A stretch of DNA of 64,000 bases, taken from assembly GCA_963576725.1 (NCBI GenBank), contig OY755247.1:11501534-11565533 (forward strand). The letters are read 5' to 3'. This stretch comes from Azorinus chamasolen (Eukaryota > Mollusca > Bivalvia > Cardiida > Solecurtidae). Positions 30,105-39,918 of this stretch are shown piece by piece. The translations under genes were made by a program, and so were the position numbers. Numbering within the stretch: the first letter of the stretch is position 1; each line of letters opens with the position of its first letter. The notes under the pieces are model-generated. The model was not told the origin of the DNA, made no database searches, and saw only the letters and a list, made by a program, of their open reading frames with translations.

Positions 30105-30323
30105 TTAAACATTTCTCTGTTAAATATTCATGTAAGAAATAATGACACCATGTATAATTATTAGCTTTAGTTTTATAATGGCATATGTACATAATTGTTG
30201 TTGGTATTGCTAGAAATGGGAGAGCAATATCTATCATAATTTCATTAGTGAACCGATATGACCATGATCGTTTGGTCTGGGTCTACCCTGTTTGCAAAGC
30301 GTTTATAGGAATGTAATGGTTAA
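30105..30323. mobile_element. TM-1 MITE with P1 mostly deleted
   Basis: TTAAACATTTCTCTGTTAAA left end, then a P1 left arm collapsed to GAACCGATATGACCATGATCG joined to TGGTCTGGGTCTACCCTG. Confidence 0.72.
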
Positions 30324-30521
30324 TCGTTTACCCTGTAATTACCACATTCTACACAACTGCAAACAGAATAGACCCAGATCAAGGTTTGCTCTGTTTATGG
30401 TATTATAACATAAATATAATTCTACAGATTCCGCCATGAGTCCATGTACTATAACAATTTATCTAATTTATACTCATAATGGCAGTATGTCATTCATGAA
30501 TATTCATTTAATAAAGGATAA
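30320..30521. mobile_element. TM-1b MITE, reverse, P1 tip lost
   Basis: The short arm TTAATCGTTTACCCTGTAAT leads to GACCCAGATCAAGGTTTGCTC, so the inner stem is deleted. The long arm ends ATTCATTTAATAAAGGATAA. Confidence 0.68.
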
Positions 30522-30682
30522 AACCTATTATAGTTTGTTACTTTAAATATGTTGATTGACTATTGGCTATTAAAACGTTTTTATTTTTTTATTTTTTTGT
30601 ATTCAATGTATGACCATTTTAGCTTCCTTTTGGGAAACCGATTTGCTTGGCGTCTTATCTCCATCTACACTGCAAAACAAAA

Positions 30683-30930
30683 CACATTTATTCATATAAA
30701 CGTGTTTTCACGCATTTGCAAACAGAGTAGACCCAGATCAGACGGCTCCCAGAGGAGCCGTCTGATCAGGGTCTGCTCTGTTTGCTAATGGAATTTGAAA
30801 TATCTGTTTCTTTAGCTTTCTAAAATGGCTACAATATTCCGCCCTCCAAATTTCATTATAACTATTTTGTCCATGAATATTCAGTAAGGTATTGAAATTA
30901 GGAATATACATAGAACATGTAAAGGGTTAA
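30683..30930. mobile_element. TM-1a MITE, left terminus altered
   Basis: ACATTTATTCATATAAACGT, then a near-ideal P1 at 30717-30786 with GGCTCCCAGAGGAGCC tip, then a long arm ending CATGTAAAGGGTTAA. Confidence 0.85.
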
Positions 30931-30954
30931 ATTTGCTCCTCGTATACCGAGGTT

Positions 30955-30992
30955 CACCCCTTTTCCTCATATAAAAACCTTTTCACGCATTT
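30955..30992. mobile_element. TM-1a left-end fragment
   Basis: ACCCCTTTTCCTCATATAAA and TTTTCACGCATTTG match the short arm and stop before P1. A similar TTTTTCACACATTTG recurs at about 31088. Confidence 0.6.
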
Positions 30993-31084
30993 GGTTTAAA
31001 CATACTTTATTACTGTGACTTACAACATGCATATATATATATATTGGAGTGAAAACTGTAAGGTTATTAAATTCCCGTCTTTAC

Positions 31085-31312
31085 ACGTTTTTTTCACACA
31101 TTTGCAAACAGAGTAGACCCATCCATATCAGACGGCTCCTGTAGGAGCCGTCTGATCAGAGTCTGTTGTTTGCTGGTGAAAATATATTAGATCTGACTAC
31201 AGTTTCTACCAATACCAAAATATCCAGTGTGCATATGCCATTATAAAAACTTCAGCTAATACATATTCATATCATTATTTCGTTCATGAATATTCAACAG
31301 GGAAAGGGTTAA
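31085..31312. mobile_element. TM-1 MITE, left terminus lost
   Basis: P1 at about 31105-31175 contains a 4-bp CATC insertion in the left arm. The long arm (ATGCCATTATAAAAACTTCA) ends CAACAGGGAAAGGGTTAA. Confidence 0.8.
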
Positions 31313-31628
31313 AGAAAAACCTAACGATGCACTCGGTTCTATGCTGTGAGTCATCACGCGGCACTTTATCTAAGAAAACAAAATAGATCCGATTATTTCA
31401 GTGTGACAAAAACAACTTGTATTATATAACACGCAGCGGCCGCAGCCCCTTAATCAATAATCGCTTTGCGGCCTGTATCAGCTACAGATTGGGCCAAAAA
31501 CCATCCTCCGATAGGAATTCTAATTTTCTGGCACTAGTTATTTTTTCGCAAAACTCTTTTCGTCTGCATACAATGTCGTCTGTTGCCAGCGTTCGATTGA
31601 CATATCCTTAAATTTCTACTCAAACATA
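31313..31628. other. Non-repetitive stretch
   Basis: Nothing firm recognised. TTTTCGTCTGCATACAATGTCG near 31557 faintly recalls a TM-4 left arm. Confidence 0.4.
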
Positions 31629-31850
31629 TTAACCCTTCGCTTGCTATTCACGTCAATATACCTACCTGTAAATAGTGACGACCCAGATAAGACAGCTCCT
31701 GCAGGAGTTGTCTCATCAGGGTCTGCACTATTTACAAGTTGATTGTGCAACCAGTGCACTCCACAGCAGAGATTGCACACCGAAGAATATATGTAATTAT
31801 ACAACAGGGCATGGGTAAAGAAGGAGAAATGTGTTTAAAAATTCAGCAAA
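31629..31850. mobile_element. TM-3 MITE, right end truncated
   Basis: TTAACCCTTCGCTTGCTATT start and intact P3. It lacks an internal TACTTGTACACAG stretch and stops at AAAATTCAGCAAATG, where a decayed P4 right arm (to about 31920) follows. Confidence 0.85.
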
Positions 31851-32171
31851 TGTCAGTTATATTGCGTCTGGTCTGGATCTAAACTATTTGCGAAGGTAAC
31901 CACATAATCACCCATAGCAGTAATCCCTATAAAAGTCACTTTCAGGCGTCCGTGTCGACGAGAAAGTTCATGTATATTTGGTCAGCAAAATCATGTTTAT
32001 TTATTTATTTACTTACTTTACCTACTTTTAACAGTTGGTGTCTATTATAAGATGTTTGGACGTTGTTCCGGTCTTTCAAATACTTAATAGGCATGTAGCG
32101 ATGTGCCTCGGTCACTCGTCCGTAGAACTCGTCCGTAAAATGATAGGCTTAAGACGAGCTTTTAACAAATA

Positions 32172-32374
32172 CAGTACATCCCCTCTAAAGCGACCACTTA
32201 ATAACTATACATCTGTGTTTTAAAAGCAGGTGGTAGCTTAATGCATGACGAAAGTAACGCAGAAAACTTCTGTAGGCTCTTTTTGACTAACCTTGGGTAC
32301 GCATTAAGCTATCACCGGACTCCCGTACATAAAACTACGCCACGTAAGGTTATCGCATTAGAGAGGTTTTATTG
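32172..32374. mobile_element. TG-1 MITE, worn core
   Basis: CAGTACATCCCCTCTAAAGC and inverted CAATAAAACCTCTCTAATGC with flanking TA. The P7 right arm is degenerate (CTAACCTTGGGTACGCATTA). Confidence 0.82.
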
Positions 32375-32391
32375 TATATGAGTTCTCTCAT

Positions 32392-32586
32392 TGGCTACAA
32401 ATAAAGGTGAGTACCAACATACTAACATCGCCATTTCTCCACCAAACCCTATATTGTGACCACTCTTGTGAATCGTCTCGAAGAGACGATTCTAAAGAGT
32501 GATCACAGTATAGGTTTTGGTGGAGAAATAAAGTTGTTATTCCTGAAAAAAATGTTTAAATTTACGCATCTTATCTGAACATCTGT
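32392..32586. mobile_element. FB-2 foldback element
   Basis: CTACAAATAAAGGTGAGTAC left, GCATCTTATCTGAACATCTG right, and P8 with the AATCGTCTCGAAGAGACGATT tip between. Confidence 0.85.
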
Positions 32587-32599
32587 CTCTGCATGCTTG

Positions 32600-32740
32600 G
32601 TAATTGTCGTCTGCAGTCAGATTGTCGTCTGTTAAAATTCCTCACGGATCATTTTCATCTCATTGCTCTCAAACGTACATTTTGAATCTCGAGGAGACGC
32701 CGAGTTCTGCGATGTCGCATATGGATCCAACTATTTATAT
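32600..32740. mobile_element. TM-4 remnant
   Basis: TTGTCGTCTGCAGTCAGATT arm words and a decayed P4 (GAATCTCGAGGAGACGCCGAG..GTCGCATATGGATCC). Confidence 0.5.
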
Positions 32741-32814
32741 AGTCCATCACGCTTTCGACACTAGTGTGCAAGATGTGAATATGAGGAGCAAGAGCATAAA
32801 ATAAACTAAAAAAG

Positions 32815-32945
32815 CAGTATAACCTCTCTATAGCGACCATCCAAAAATGGAATTTGGTGGTAGATTAATGCACAACGAAAATTATCATGAAGCTCCAACA
32901 GGAACTTTACGTTCGCTCTGCATTAAGTTACACCTTGTTTATAAA
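32815..32945. mobile_element. TG-1, right end lost
   Basis: CAGTATAACCTCTCTATAGC left end, GGTGGTAGATTAATGCACAA and an imperfect P7. No right terminus. Confidence 0.65.
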
Positions 32946-33169
32946 CATACAAAATACTTAGATTCATTCAGTTGTCACCTTTGCAGGGTTCCATTGTTCC
33001 CTACTGTACGTATAAATATGCATGTGCATTGGCATATCATAGTGTCCGTGTGCTTGTAATCTTTTTAAAGAATTTTCTTATTCCGGTGGTTAAAAATATT
33101 ATGAAAACCCCAAGAACCGAATCAATGCATCATAAATGTTTTGTTGCATATATGGTATGGGCGTTTAGA

Positions 33170-33462
33170 TCAACCCTTTACTCCGTGAATATTTATTAAA
33201 GTGCTAATGACATCATGGATATTAATTAGATTGCCATAACAGCATATGAAGAAAATTAAATTTGACTATGGCAGAAACTGCAATCATATCTGTATGGCAT
33301 CATAAGCAAACAAATCTGATTCTATACGAGCCGTCTGATCAGGTTTTGCTCTGTTTGCTAATGCACTTTGATATATATGTTTCTTTAGGTTTTAGTATTT
33401 TGTCCATGAATATTCACTAGGTTTTGAAATTTGAAATAAATATACAACAAGGGAATAGTTGA
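33170..33462. mobile_element. TM-1 derivative with long arms on both sides
   Basis: The left long arm is type 1b (CTTTACTCCGTGAATATTTA) and the right long arm is type 1a (GTCCATGAATATTCACTAGG, ending AAGGGAATAGTTGAG), joined through a shortened P1 (AAACAAATCTGATTC..GCCGTCTGATCAGG). No short arm is present. Confidence 0.78.
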
Positions 33463-33479
33463 GATAAGCAATACAGCAA

Positions 33480-35330
33480 TACTTATTTTCTAACACATGA
33501 TAAACAGCAAATGAATGAAGGTTGCATGACGCACAAGACGTGATGGCAACTTATATGAACGTATAATACGCATATTGCATTGCGTACAATAAGCAATATG
33601 GCTCTGTATGTTATCTGACGCGTGGTAAACAGTAATACAGTAAAATCCCTCTAAACCAGATGTTAAATTTAGTATAAATATCGATCTTGGAGACAGATTG
33701 CAGCTTAATGCACGATGAAAGTCATGCAGAAAGTTCCTTTAGGAGCTTTCTGCATGACTTTCATCTTGCATTAAGCAGAGACCTGCCGAAAGGTATCTAG
33801 ATTTTTGTCTGCTAGAATTCCGGTTCTGAGAGATTTCACTGTACAATAAATGTTCCATGACAGACAGTAAGCAGTCGTGTAATGTATGATGTATAATAAA
33901 CAATATTGTAATGGATATTGCATGGCTTAAAATAGCAGTAGCAAACTGTGTATTGCAAGATGTATAATGAACAGTAATTCGATGAATATTGTATGGCGTA
34001 AAACGCAATATGACAATATGTATAAAATCTGATAATGTAATAATATATCAGATATTGCACTGCGTATGAAATGCAATAGAGAAATGAAATATTTATTGTA
34101 TGACGTCAGAATAAAGCAAAATTATGATAAATTTTGCAGTGCGTACGAAAAACAGTAGGGAACTATTTACTAAGTAGTTGCATGACGTCTGATAAAGCAA
34201 ATATACTAGAAACAACTGCTTTGCGTATGAAATACACTCGTGAACTGTTTATTGTTACGACGCAATATAAGCAGTAATACGTTAGATATAACATGGCGTA
34301 CGCAATGCAATAGGGTAAACTTATTATATGGCGAATTATAATCGGTAATACACTAGATATTGCATTGTGTACAAAATACAATAGGAAATGTTGTTTATGG
34401 CGCTTGATAAGAAGTACATTACAAACGATATTGCATTGCGTTGGAAATAAATAGGAAAATGCTTATTGTATGGCGTGTGATACAGCAATAATGCAATATA
34501 TATTGCATTGTGTACGAAATATAAATAGGACATTGTTTATTTATGGAGCATGATAAGCAGTGTATTACAATAGATATTGCACTGTGTACTAAATAAAGAC
34601 GGCACATGTTAATTGTTATGACATATGATAAGCAGTAATAAAATATATATTGTAGTGCTTACAACATACAAATGGGACATATTTATTGTTTGATGCAAAC
34701 TAACCATTGTTACAATGAGTGTTGCTCTGCGTACAAAATAAAGTTGGGAAATGTTTATTTATCAAGTATGACAGTAAATAAAACATAAATCAATGCACTT
34801 GGTGCAAATGATATAGTGTGACGCGATAAGCAGTAATGCAATGAATATCGCATTGCTATAAAATATTCATTGTATGACGTCAGAGAAGCAATACCACCAT
34901 GTGTTATGCATTGCGTACAAAATACAATCATGAAATGGTTTTTGTATGACATGTGATAAGAAATAACACCATATTTATTGCGTTGTGTACAAAATACAAT
35001 CTTGAAAAGTTTATTGTATGACATATGATAAGAAATAATACCACAGGTATTGCGCTGCGTATAAAATACAATTTATACGATCTTGAAATGTTTATTGAAT
35101 GAAGCAATATCAAAGCTATTGCATTGCGTTATCGTACAAAATACATTCGTGGATTTTTTATTGTTTGATGTCTGATAATTAGAAATGCAATGAATATTAC
35201 ATCGCGTACACCAAATAATGAAACATTGCATATTGCAAGACATATTACAATAGTGATACAAAGGATAATGCGAGGCTTACATGAAGTAATTTGTACCATT
35301 TGCATCGAATGGTATACAGTAATGAAATCG
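33480..35330 (+). repeat. AT-rich array of degenerate 73-76-bp repeats
   Basis: The consensus words are ATTGCATTGCGTACAAAATA, a GAAATGTTTATTGTATGACG stretch and GATAAGCAGTAATACAATA, recurring near 34405, 34480, 34552, 34628, 34955 and 35028. About 24 units. Many short minus-strand open frames here are translations of the repeat. Confidence 0.82.
33638..33841. mobile_element. TG-1 MITE inside the 73-76-bp array
   Basis: CAGTAAAATCCCTCTAAACC and inverted CAGTGAAATCTCTCAGAACC, TA on both sides. The flanks AAACAGTAA and CAATAAATG rejoin at TA into a normal array unit. Confidence 0.9.
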
Positions 35331-35423
35331 ACATGTCATAACGTACAAGAAGAAAATGGGAAAACGTAACTGTTACAAGAGCAGTTGTAAATGCACGCGA
35401 CTAACAGTAGCCAATGATATGTA

Positions 35424-35785
35424 CAGTGCTCCCTCCCTACAACGGCCCTCTCAATAACGATTCCCTCCTTACAACAACGCATGTCACTGTTTCCGAAACA
35501 ACAAGGCTCCAGAAACAACCTTTTTCCATCGTATTTTCTTTATGCCTCCATCAAACCCTATGTTGTGACCACTCTTTAGAATCGTCACTTTGTGACGATT
35601 CTAAAGAGTGGTCACAACATAGGGTTTGATAGAGGCATAACGGTTTTAGTTCTCGAAATACACCTTATCTGGGGATCTGCAAACAAGCTAATTATGTTTG
35701 ATTTTCCCTCCCTATAACAACTCCCTCTGAACAACACATACAATCATCGTATCCCAAAGGGTGTCGTTGTAGAGAGGGAGCACTG
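35424..35785. mobile_element. TG-2 MITE, copy 1
   Basis: CAGTGCTCCCTCCCTACAAC and inverted CAGTGCTCCCTCTCTACAAC, TA on both sides, 362 bp. P8 at 35541-35639 is a nearly perfect 99-bp palindrome with GTCACTTTGTGAC tip. Confidence 0.93.
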
Positions 35786-36139
35786 TACAAACAACGCACC
35801 TACATACACTATATGACGAAGGATAAATAATCTTCAGTAATAGCATGTCATGAAATAACACATGAAAAAGGTCACCGTTCACCCTTTTAGTCAGACTTTC
35901 ATTTTACTCTTTCCTCCTGTCTTCCCGCTCGACGATTCTTATATCCTTCGACGGAGTGCAGTCGCTAGTGGAAAGGAACATACTTTCCAATCACCCTGTA
36001 CACGATGACTCATTCGTTTATAGATTTTTGCCCTTGCAACTAATAAATGGTTTGTTATTTTCCAATGGTATGTAATTCCATGTCAAAGCCAGTATTTTTA
36101 GAAGCATGTGAAATGTATTTGTCGGGGAGGAAAATGATC
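35786..36139. other. Non-repetitive stretch
   Basis: No repeat recognised beyond faint array words (ATAATCTTCAGTAATAGCATG) near 35830. Confidence 0.5.
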
Positions 36140-36354
36140 TTAACCCTTACCCACTATGAAAAAAAAAGTCTGCTCAAATTTAGATCTGGATGCAATTTTG
36201 ACTACTTCCGAATTGAGCAAATTTTGGAGAAATATGTTGACCGAGAATCTAACGGCTTGGAACCTGATGAGACGCCGAGTAACTCGGCGTCTCATCTGGA
36301 TCCAAGTTATTTGTAGATGCGAGTGAGGTCACGGATAGCGAGGATATGGGCTAA
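36140..36354. mobile_element. TM-4-like MITE with variant ends
   Basis: TTAACCCTTACCCACTATGA and inverted TTAGCCCATATCCTCGCTAT are the ends. P4 at 36254-36316 keeps the GACGCCGAGTAACTCGGCGTC tip and T-T mismatch. Confidence 0.75.
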
Positions 36355-36523
36355 TACATTCAGCTAATACCTAGAGAATTATGCAATACGGTCACTGAAA
36401 GAAATACGCTGACCTCTTTTATGTAGAGCTGGCGCTGAGAACGGCGTGATTTAAATTCTAAAGAAATAAAACCTATAATTTAGAGAAGTAGATAAGAGGA
36501 TTACTGATCTATCTAAATGCTTC

Positions 36524-36708
36524 ACAGATAAGATGCGTAAATTAAACGTTTCAAGAATGCCGCCTTTATTTCTCTACCAAACTGTACGTTGTGACTACTC
36601 TTTAGAATCGTCTCTTCGAGACGATTCTAAAGAGTAGTTACAACATAGGTTTTGGTGGAGAAATAACGATTTTTAGTATTTGAGTATGCATCTTTATCCG
36701 TTACTCTG
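36524..36708. mobile_element. FB-2 foldback element
   Basis: CAGATAAGATGCGTAAATTA left, inverted AGTAACGGATAAAGATGCAT right. P8 is full length with CGTCTCTTCGAGACG tip. Confidence 0.85.
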
Positions 36709-36721
36709 GACTTTCATATGT

Positions 36722-37027
36722 TTTCAACCAACTTCCATGTAATAAATAATGACATAATGCATATTAATTTTATATTAGCATATGAAAACGATTTTTTTAT
36801 TCATCGCAGAAACTGTAGAGTCATATCTATATCATTCCATAAGCAAACAGAGCAGACCCTGATCAGACAGCTCCTGCAGGAACCGTCTAATCTGGGTCTG
36901 ATCAATTTGCGATGGCATTAAAAGGTGTAAAAAGGCGTTAAAAATCGAATGCGTTATTTAAAAAGCGAATGCGTTAAAAGGCGAATGCGTTAAAAGGCGA
37001 ATGCGTTAAAAGGCGTAAAAGGAGTTA
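36722..37027. mobile_element. TM-1b MITE with expanded right end
   Basis: A diverged long arm and P1 (about 36842-36910). The right short arm is lengthened by a minisatellite before GGAGTTAA. Confidence 0.8.
36930..37015 (+). repeat. GCGAATGCGTTAAAAG minisatellite
   Basis: About four 16-bp units plus two partial ones, grown from the AAAAGGCGT word of the TM-1b short arm. Confidence 0.85.
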
Positions 37028-37143
37028 AATATTGACGAATAGCAGGAAGATATGGTTAGGTACAGATTTTACCTAGAGTGATGCTACGTGCATAGACAGA
37101 GGGTTAGAGTTGTGGATAGAGAATTGGATAGATAGGTTGGTCG

Positions 37144-37205
37144 ATTAATCAGTTCCCTCATAGAGACGCCCTTTGACGCAGATCTGCCAGCAGAGTAGAC
37201 CGAGA
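37144..37205. mobile_element. TM left-end fragment
   Basis: TTAATCAGTTCCCTCATAGA, ACGCCCTTTGACGCA and GCAGAGTAGACCGAGATCAG link a TM-2-like end to a P1 left arm, cut by FB-2. Confidence 0.6.
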
Positions 37206-37356
37206 TCAGAGGTCCAGATAAGATGCGTAAATAACATTTTCATGAATATCTCCTTTATTTCCCCACCAAACCCTATATTGTAACCACTCTTTAGAATCGT
37301 CTCGAAGAGAAATGACAATTTTAGTATTTGAGTACGCACGTTTATCTGTAGCTCTG
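37206..37356. mobile_element. FB-2 element with one P8 arm deleted
   Basis: CAGAGGTCCAGATAAGATGC and inverted CAGAGCTACAGATAAACGTG ends. P8 reaches CGTCTCGAAGAGA and jumps to the outer right arm. Confidence 0.8.
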
Positions 37357-37370
37357 TCTAGAGATGTCAT

Positions 37371-37600
37371 TTAACACATTCACTCCTAGTGACGCATTTT
37401 TGCACCTTTGTAAAAGTCACATTTTGAAATCATTGTGATGAATAGAGCATTTGCTCTTATGGAGCAAATGCTCTATGTATCACAATGGTTTCAGATCTAC
37501 ACAATTCTAAAATTCTCCATTTCTATAGTTAATGCTCCTTTTCGGTAGATTGATTCAAATAGGTTGTGTCTAAAAATAGTCCAGGAAAGGATTGAGTTAA
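37371..37600. mobile_element. TM-2 MITE
   Basis: TTAACACATTCACTCCTAGT to AGGATTGAGTTAA, with P2 tip GAGCATTTGCTCTTATGGAGCAAATGCTC. 230 bp. Confidence 0.88.
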
Positions 37601-37980
37601 TGGTTTTGTTTACGGAGTAAACCCAGATAAGACGGCTTCTGTAGCAGTCGTTTGATCAGGATCCTCTCTATTTGCTTATCGAATAAAATACAGTAAGCCT
37701 CTCTATAACGGCCACTAAATTGTGTTAATTAGTCGGTATTTTGGGCAGGTGGCTGCTTAAAGCAAGGTGAAAGTAAAAAAGTTCTGTTTTACTTTCACAT
37801 TGCCTTAAGCAGCCACCTGCCTTTAACAAAAACAATGATGTAATTTAGTGGTCATTATAGAGAGGTTTAACTGTAGGTTTGATTTTACAGTTCCAAAAAT
37901 GGCAGAAGGTATCCTTATTTAGCTAATAATATAAAACTGCAGTCAATAAATATTCAAGAAATAATCGATTCTTGCATTAT
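37597..37980. mobile_element. TM-1 MITE interrupted by TG-1
   Basis: A P1 (about 37618-37676) and the start of the long arm (TTGCTTATCGAATAAAA) precede TG-1; the arm resumes GGTTTGATTTTACAGTTCC and peters out at AAATATTCAAGAAATAATCG. Confidence 0.78.
37691..37873. mobile_element. TG-1 MITE nested in TM-1
   Basis: CAGTAAGCCTCTCTATAACG and inverted CAGTTAAACCTCTCTATAAT, TA flanks at 37689-37690 and 37874-37875. The P7 inner stem is shortened (AAAAAGTTCTGTTTTACTTT). Confidence 0.9.
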
Positions 37981-38011
37981 AAGGTTAAACCATTTTACTC
38001 AATAAAGTTTT

Positions 38012-38072
38012 AGCAAACATACTGAAAATTATGAGACGCTGAATAACTCTGACACCCTGGATGTAGTTTCGA
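38012..38072. mobile_element. P4 core remnant
   Basis: AGCAAACATACTGAAAATTATGAG and CTCTGACACCCTGG are weak but ordered matches to P4. Confidence 0.4.
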
Positions 38073-38080
38073 TAATATAA

Positions 38081-38410
38081 TAAAACCTCGATTATTCGAA
38101 CACACCACTACGTATTATCGATCTTGAAGACAAGAGGCAGATTAATGCAGGGTGAAAGTCACACAGAAAGCCCCTCTAGGAACTTTCTATATGACGTTCA
38201 CCCTGTAATAAGTAGCCGCTTACACCCCCCCCCCCCCCAAAAAAAAAAAAAAATAAAAAAATAAAATAAAAAAAATAAAATAAATAAAAAATAAATATAT
38301 TTTTTTTTTAATAATAATAAAAAAAATAAAAAATAAAATAAAATAAATAAATACATAAAAAATCGCAAAAACTCTTAATTACTAAAATTTTGAAGTATCG
38401 AGTTATTACT
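38081..38410. mobile_element. TG-1 MITE with low-complexity expansion
   Basis: ATAAAACCTCGATTATTCGA left end and P7 core to 38222. A poly-C/poly-A run interrupts it, and a terminus-like ATCGAGTTATTACTATA follows at 38397. Confidence 0.65.
38224..38364 (+). repeat. Poly-C then A/T low-complexity run
   Basis: About 15 C, 15 A, then AAATAA-type repeats. Assembly length here may be unreliable. Confidence 0.93.
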
Positions 38411-38556
38411 ATAAATGAAAGGAATTTCTATGTCTTATGTTAGAAGGAAATGCCAAATGTATTTGTTTTATGTGGCTACGATGGGTTTGTGCTAAGCTCC
38501 CGGATCTGATGTTTCGATAAAGGTGCAATGATTTGCAAAGGTATGTTATTTTATCA

Positions 38557-38924
38557 CATAACCTCTATTGCATTCGAGCTAACATGATGAATATTCATGT
38601 AGGGAATAATGACGTCATCAATATTAATAAGATTATTTTTATAATTGCATGTGAACACATGACATTTTGGTTCAGAAAGAAACTGTATGATCAGATTTGT
38701 ATTAAACCTACAGGGGTAAGACACGTTTGAGTCAGTATATGTATAGAAAGACTTCTTTCTATATATACATAATTTATACTGACTCAAACGTGTCTTACCC
38801 CTGTGATTAAACTATAAGCAAACAGAGCATACCTTGATCAGACGGTTCCTATAGGAGACGTCTGATCTGGGTCTATTTTGTTTGCAGATGTGTCAAAATG
38901 CGCTTACATAAGGGAAAGGGTTGA
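38557..38924. mobile_element. TM-1 MITE interrupted by a hAT-like hairpin
   Basis: The long arm has TGACGTCA at 38610-38617 and TTTGTATTAAACC. After the insertion come TATAAGCAAACAGAG, P1 (about 38817-38888) and AAGGGAAAGGGTTGA. Confidence 0.83.
38709..38805. mobile_element. hAT-like palindromic MITE with 8-bp target duplication
   Basis: 97 bp, ends TACAGGGGTAAGACACG and the inverse of CACAGGGGTAAGACACG, arms of about 31 bp. Flanks are ATTAAACC (38701-38708) and ATTAAACT (38806-38813). CAGGG-type ends plus an 8-bp duplication fit the hAT superfamily. Confidence 0.82.
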
Positions 38925-39044
38925 TATAAGCTATGACGTCATGTAGAAACACCACGCACTATTGTGTAAATATAGATGTAAGACCTTTTTAAAAAACGAC
39001 ATTTTAATCGAAATAAGTGATTTGATATAAAGAATATGATGCTC

Positions 39045-39173
39045 ATAGTCATTTTGTACAAACTGATATTAAACTCGCTTTGGAAAATGTTATTAAACTC
39101 GCCAAGGCTCGCTCAATAACATTTTCCAGCACTCGTTTCATATCAGTTTGTAAATAATGACTACTCGCAACAT
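39045..39173. repeat. Imperfect foldback palindrome
   Basis: ATAGTCATTTTGTACAAACT and its inverse GTTTGTAAATAATGACTA bound arms with TGATATTAAACTCG..CACTCGTTTCATATCA and an inner GGAAAATGTTATT..AATAACATTTTCC stem. Confidence 0.85.
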
Positions 39174-39918
39174 ACCCTTTATTTATTAATCGCCGACAAC
39201 TTACCGGTGAAGGAACCTAGAAATTAATCCATTCACAATAACTCTCTATTGTGAAGAAAACTTGAAAACAATACCTATTAAAAAGTCAGATATACATTTG
39301 CTATTTAAGTGTTACATGCAGGATTTAAATTAATAGGAAATGAGATCGCAATAAATCGGAACTTCATCGGCAATAAAGTTTGATTTAAATGCCATAAATT
39401 TCAACTCAAATACGTCAGTCAGCTCGTGAGTCTGTTCAAGTGGAATGAGCAATATAAACTTGATTCTTCTGAATTGTTCTTCAATTAAACAAACACTCCA
39501 CTTGTCATAATTTTATGAAGACATCTGAAGTTTTCTCCGGTTTCGTTCGTTTCTCGGTTCGGGGATGGGATTCTAATTAGTTTGGATACTTTGCAGATTT
39601 TTGTACGAACAATGTGCGTGTTTGTCCGCTAGTTCGTACGCTCGCAGAGCAACCACTGTAAGGATTATTCGCCTATTTCGGAAACAATAAATGTCACTCA
39701 TACAGTGGAAAATCGAGAAACAACAACTGTTGCAACATTTAGAGATGAAAAATGCGACTCTTCATTTCTTTTGAATCTTTTGAATGAGACGCAGCGGATA
39801 GACAAGTTTATCATCGTGTCTCTGCAAGCAGTGCAGACCTGGAGCCAATCTTACGAAACATGGTACGACCAAACTTACTGAAAATAATGATAAACGACAG
39901 CCGCTTTTATTCGCAAAT
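39174..39918. other. Single-copy stretch
   Basis: No repeats, palindromes or convincing reading frame across about 745 bp. One of the longer unexplained intervals. Confidence 0.55.

Noticed and set aside
30955..31105. Insertion with a 15-bp target duplication (TTTTCACGCATTTG-like)
   Set aside because: The duplicated words are the normal TM-1 short arm, so two separate TM-1 copies explain them as well.
33739..35261. Cluster of minus-strand frames rich in Tyr, His and Ile
   Set aside because: Products of the 73-76-bp AT-rich array; similar translations recur because the DNA repeats.
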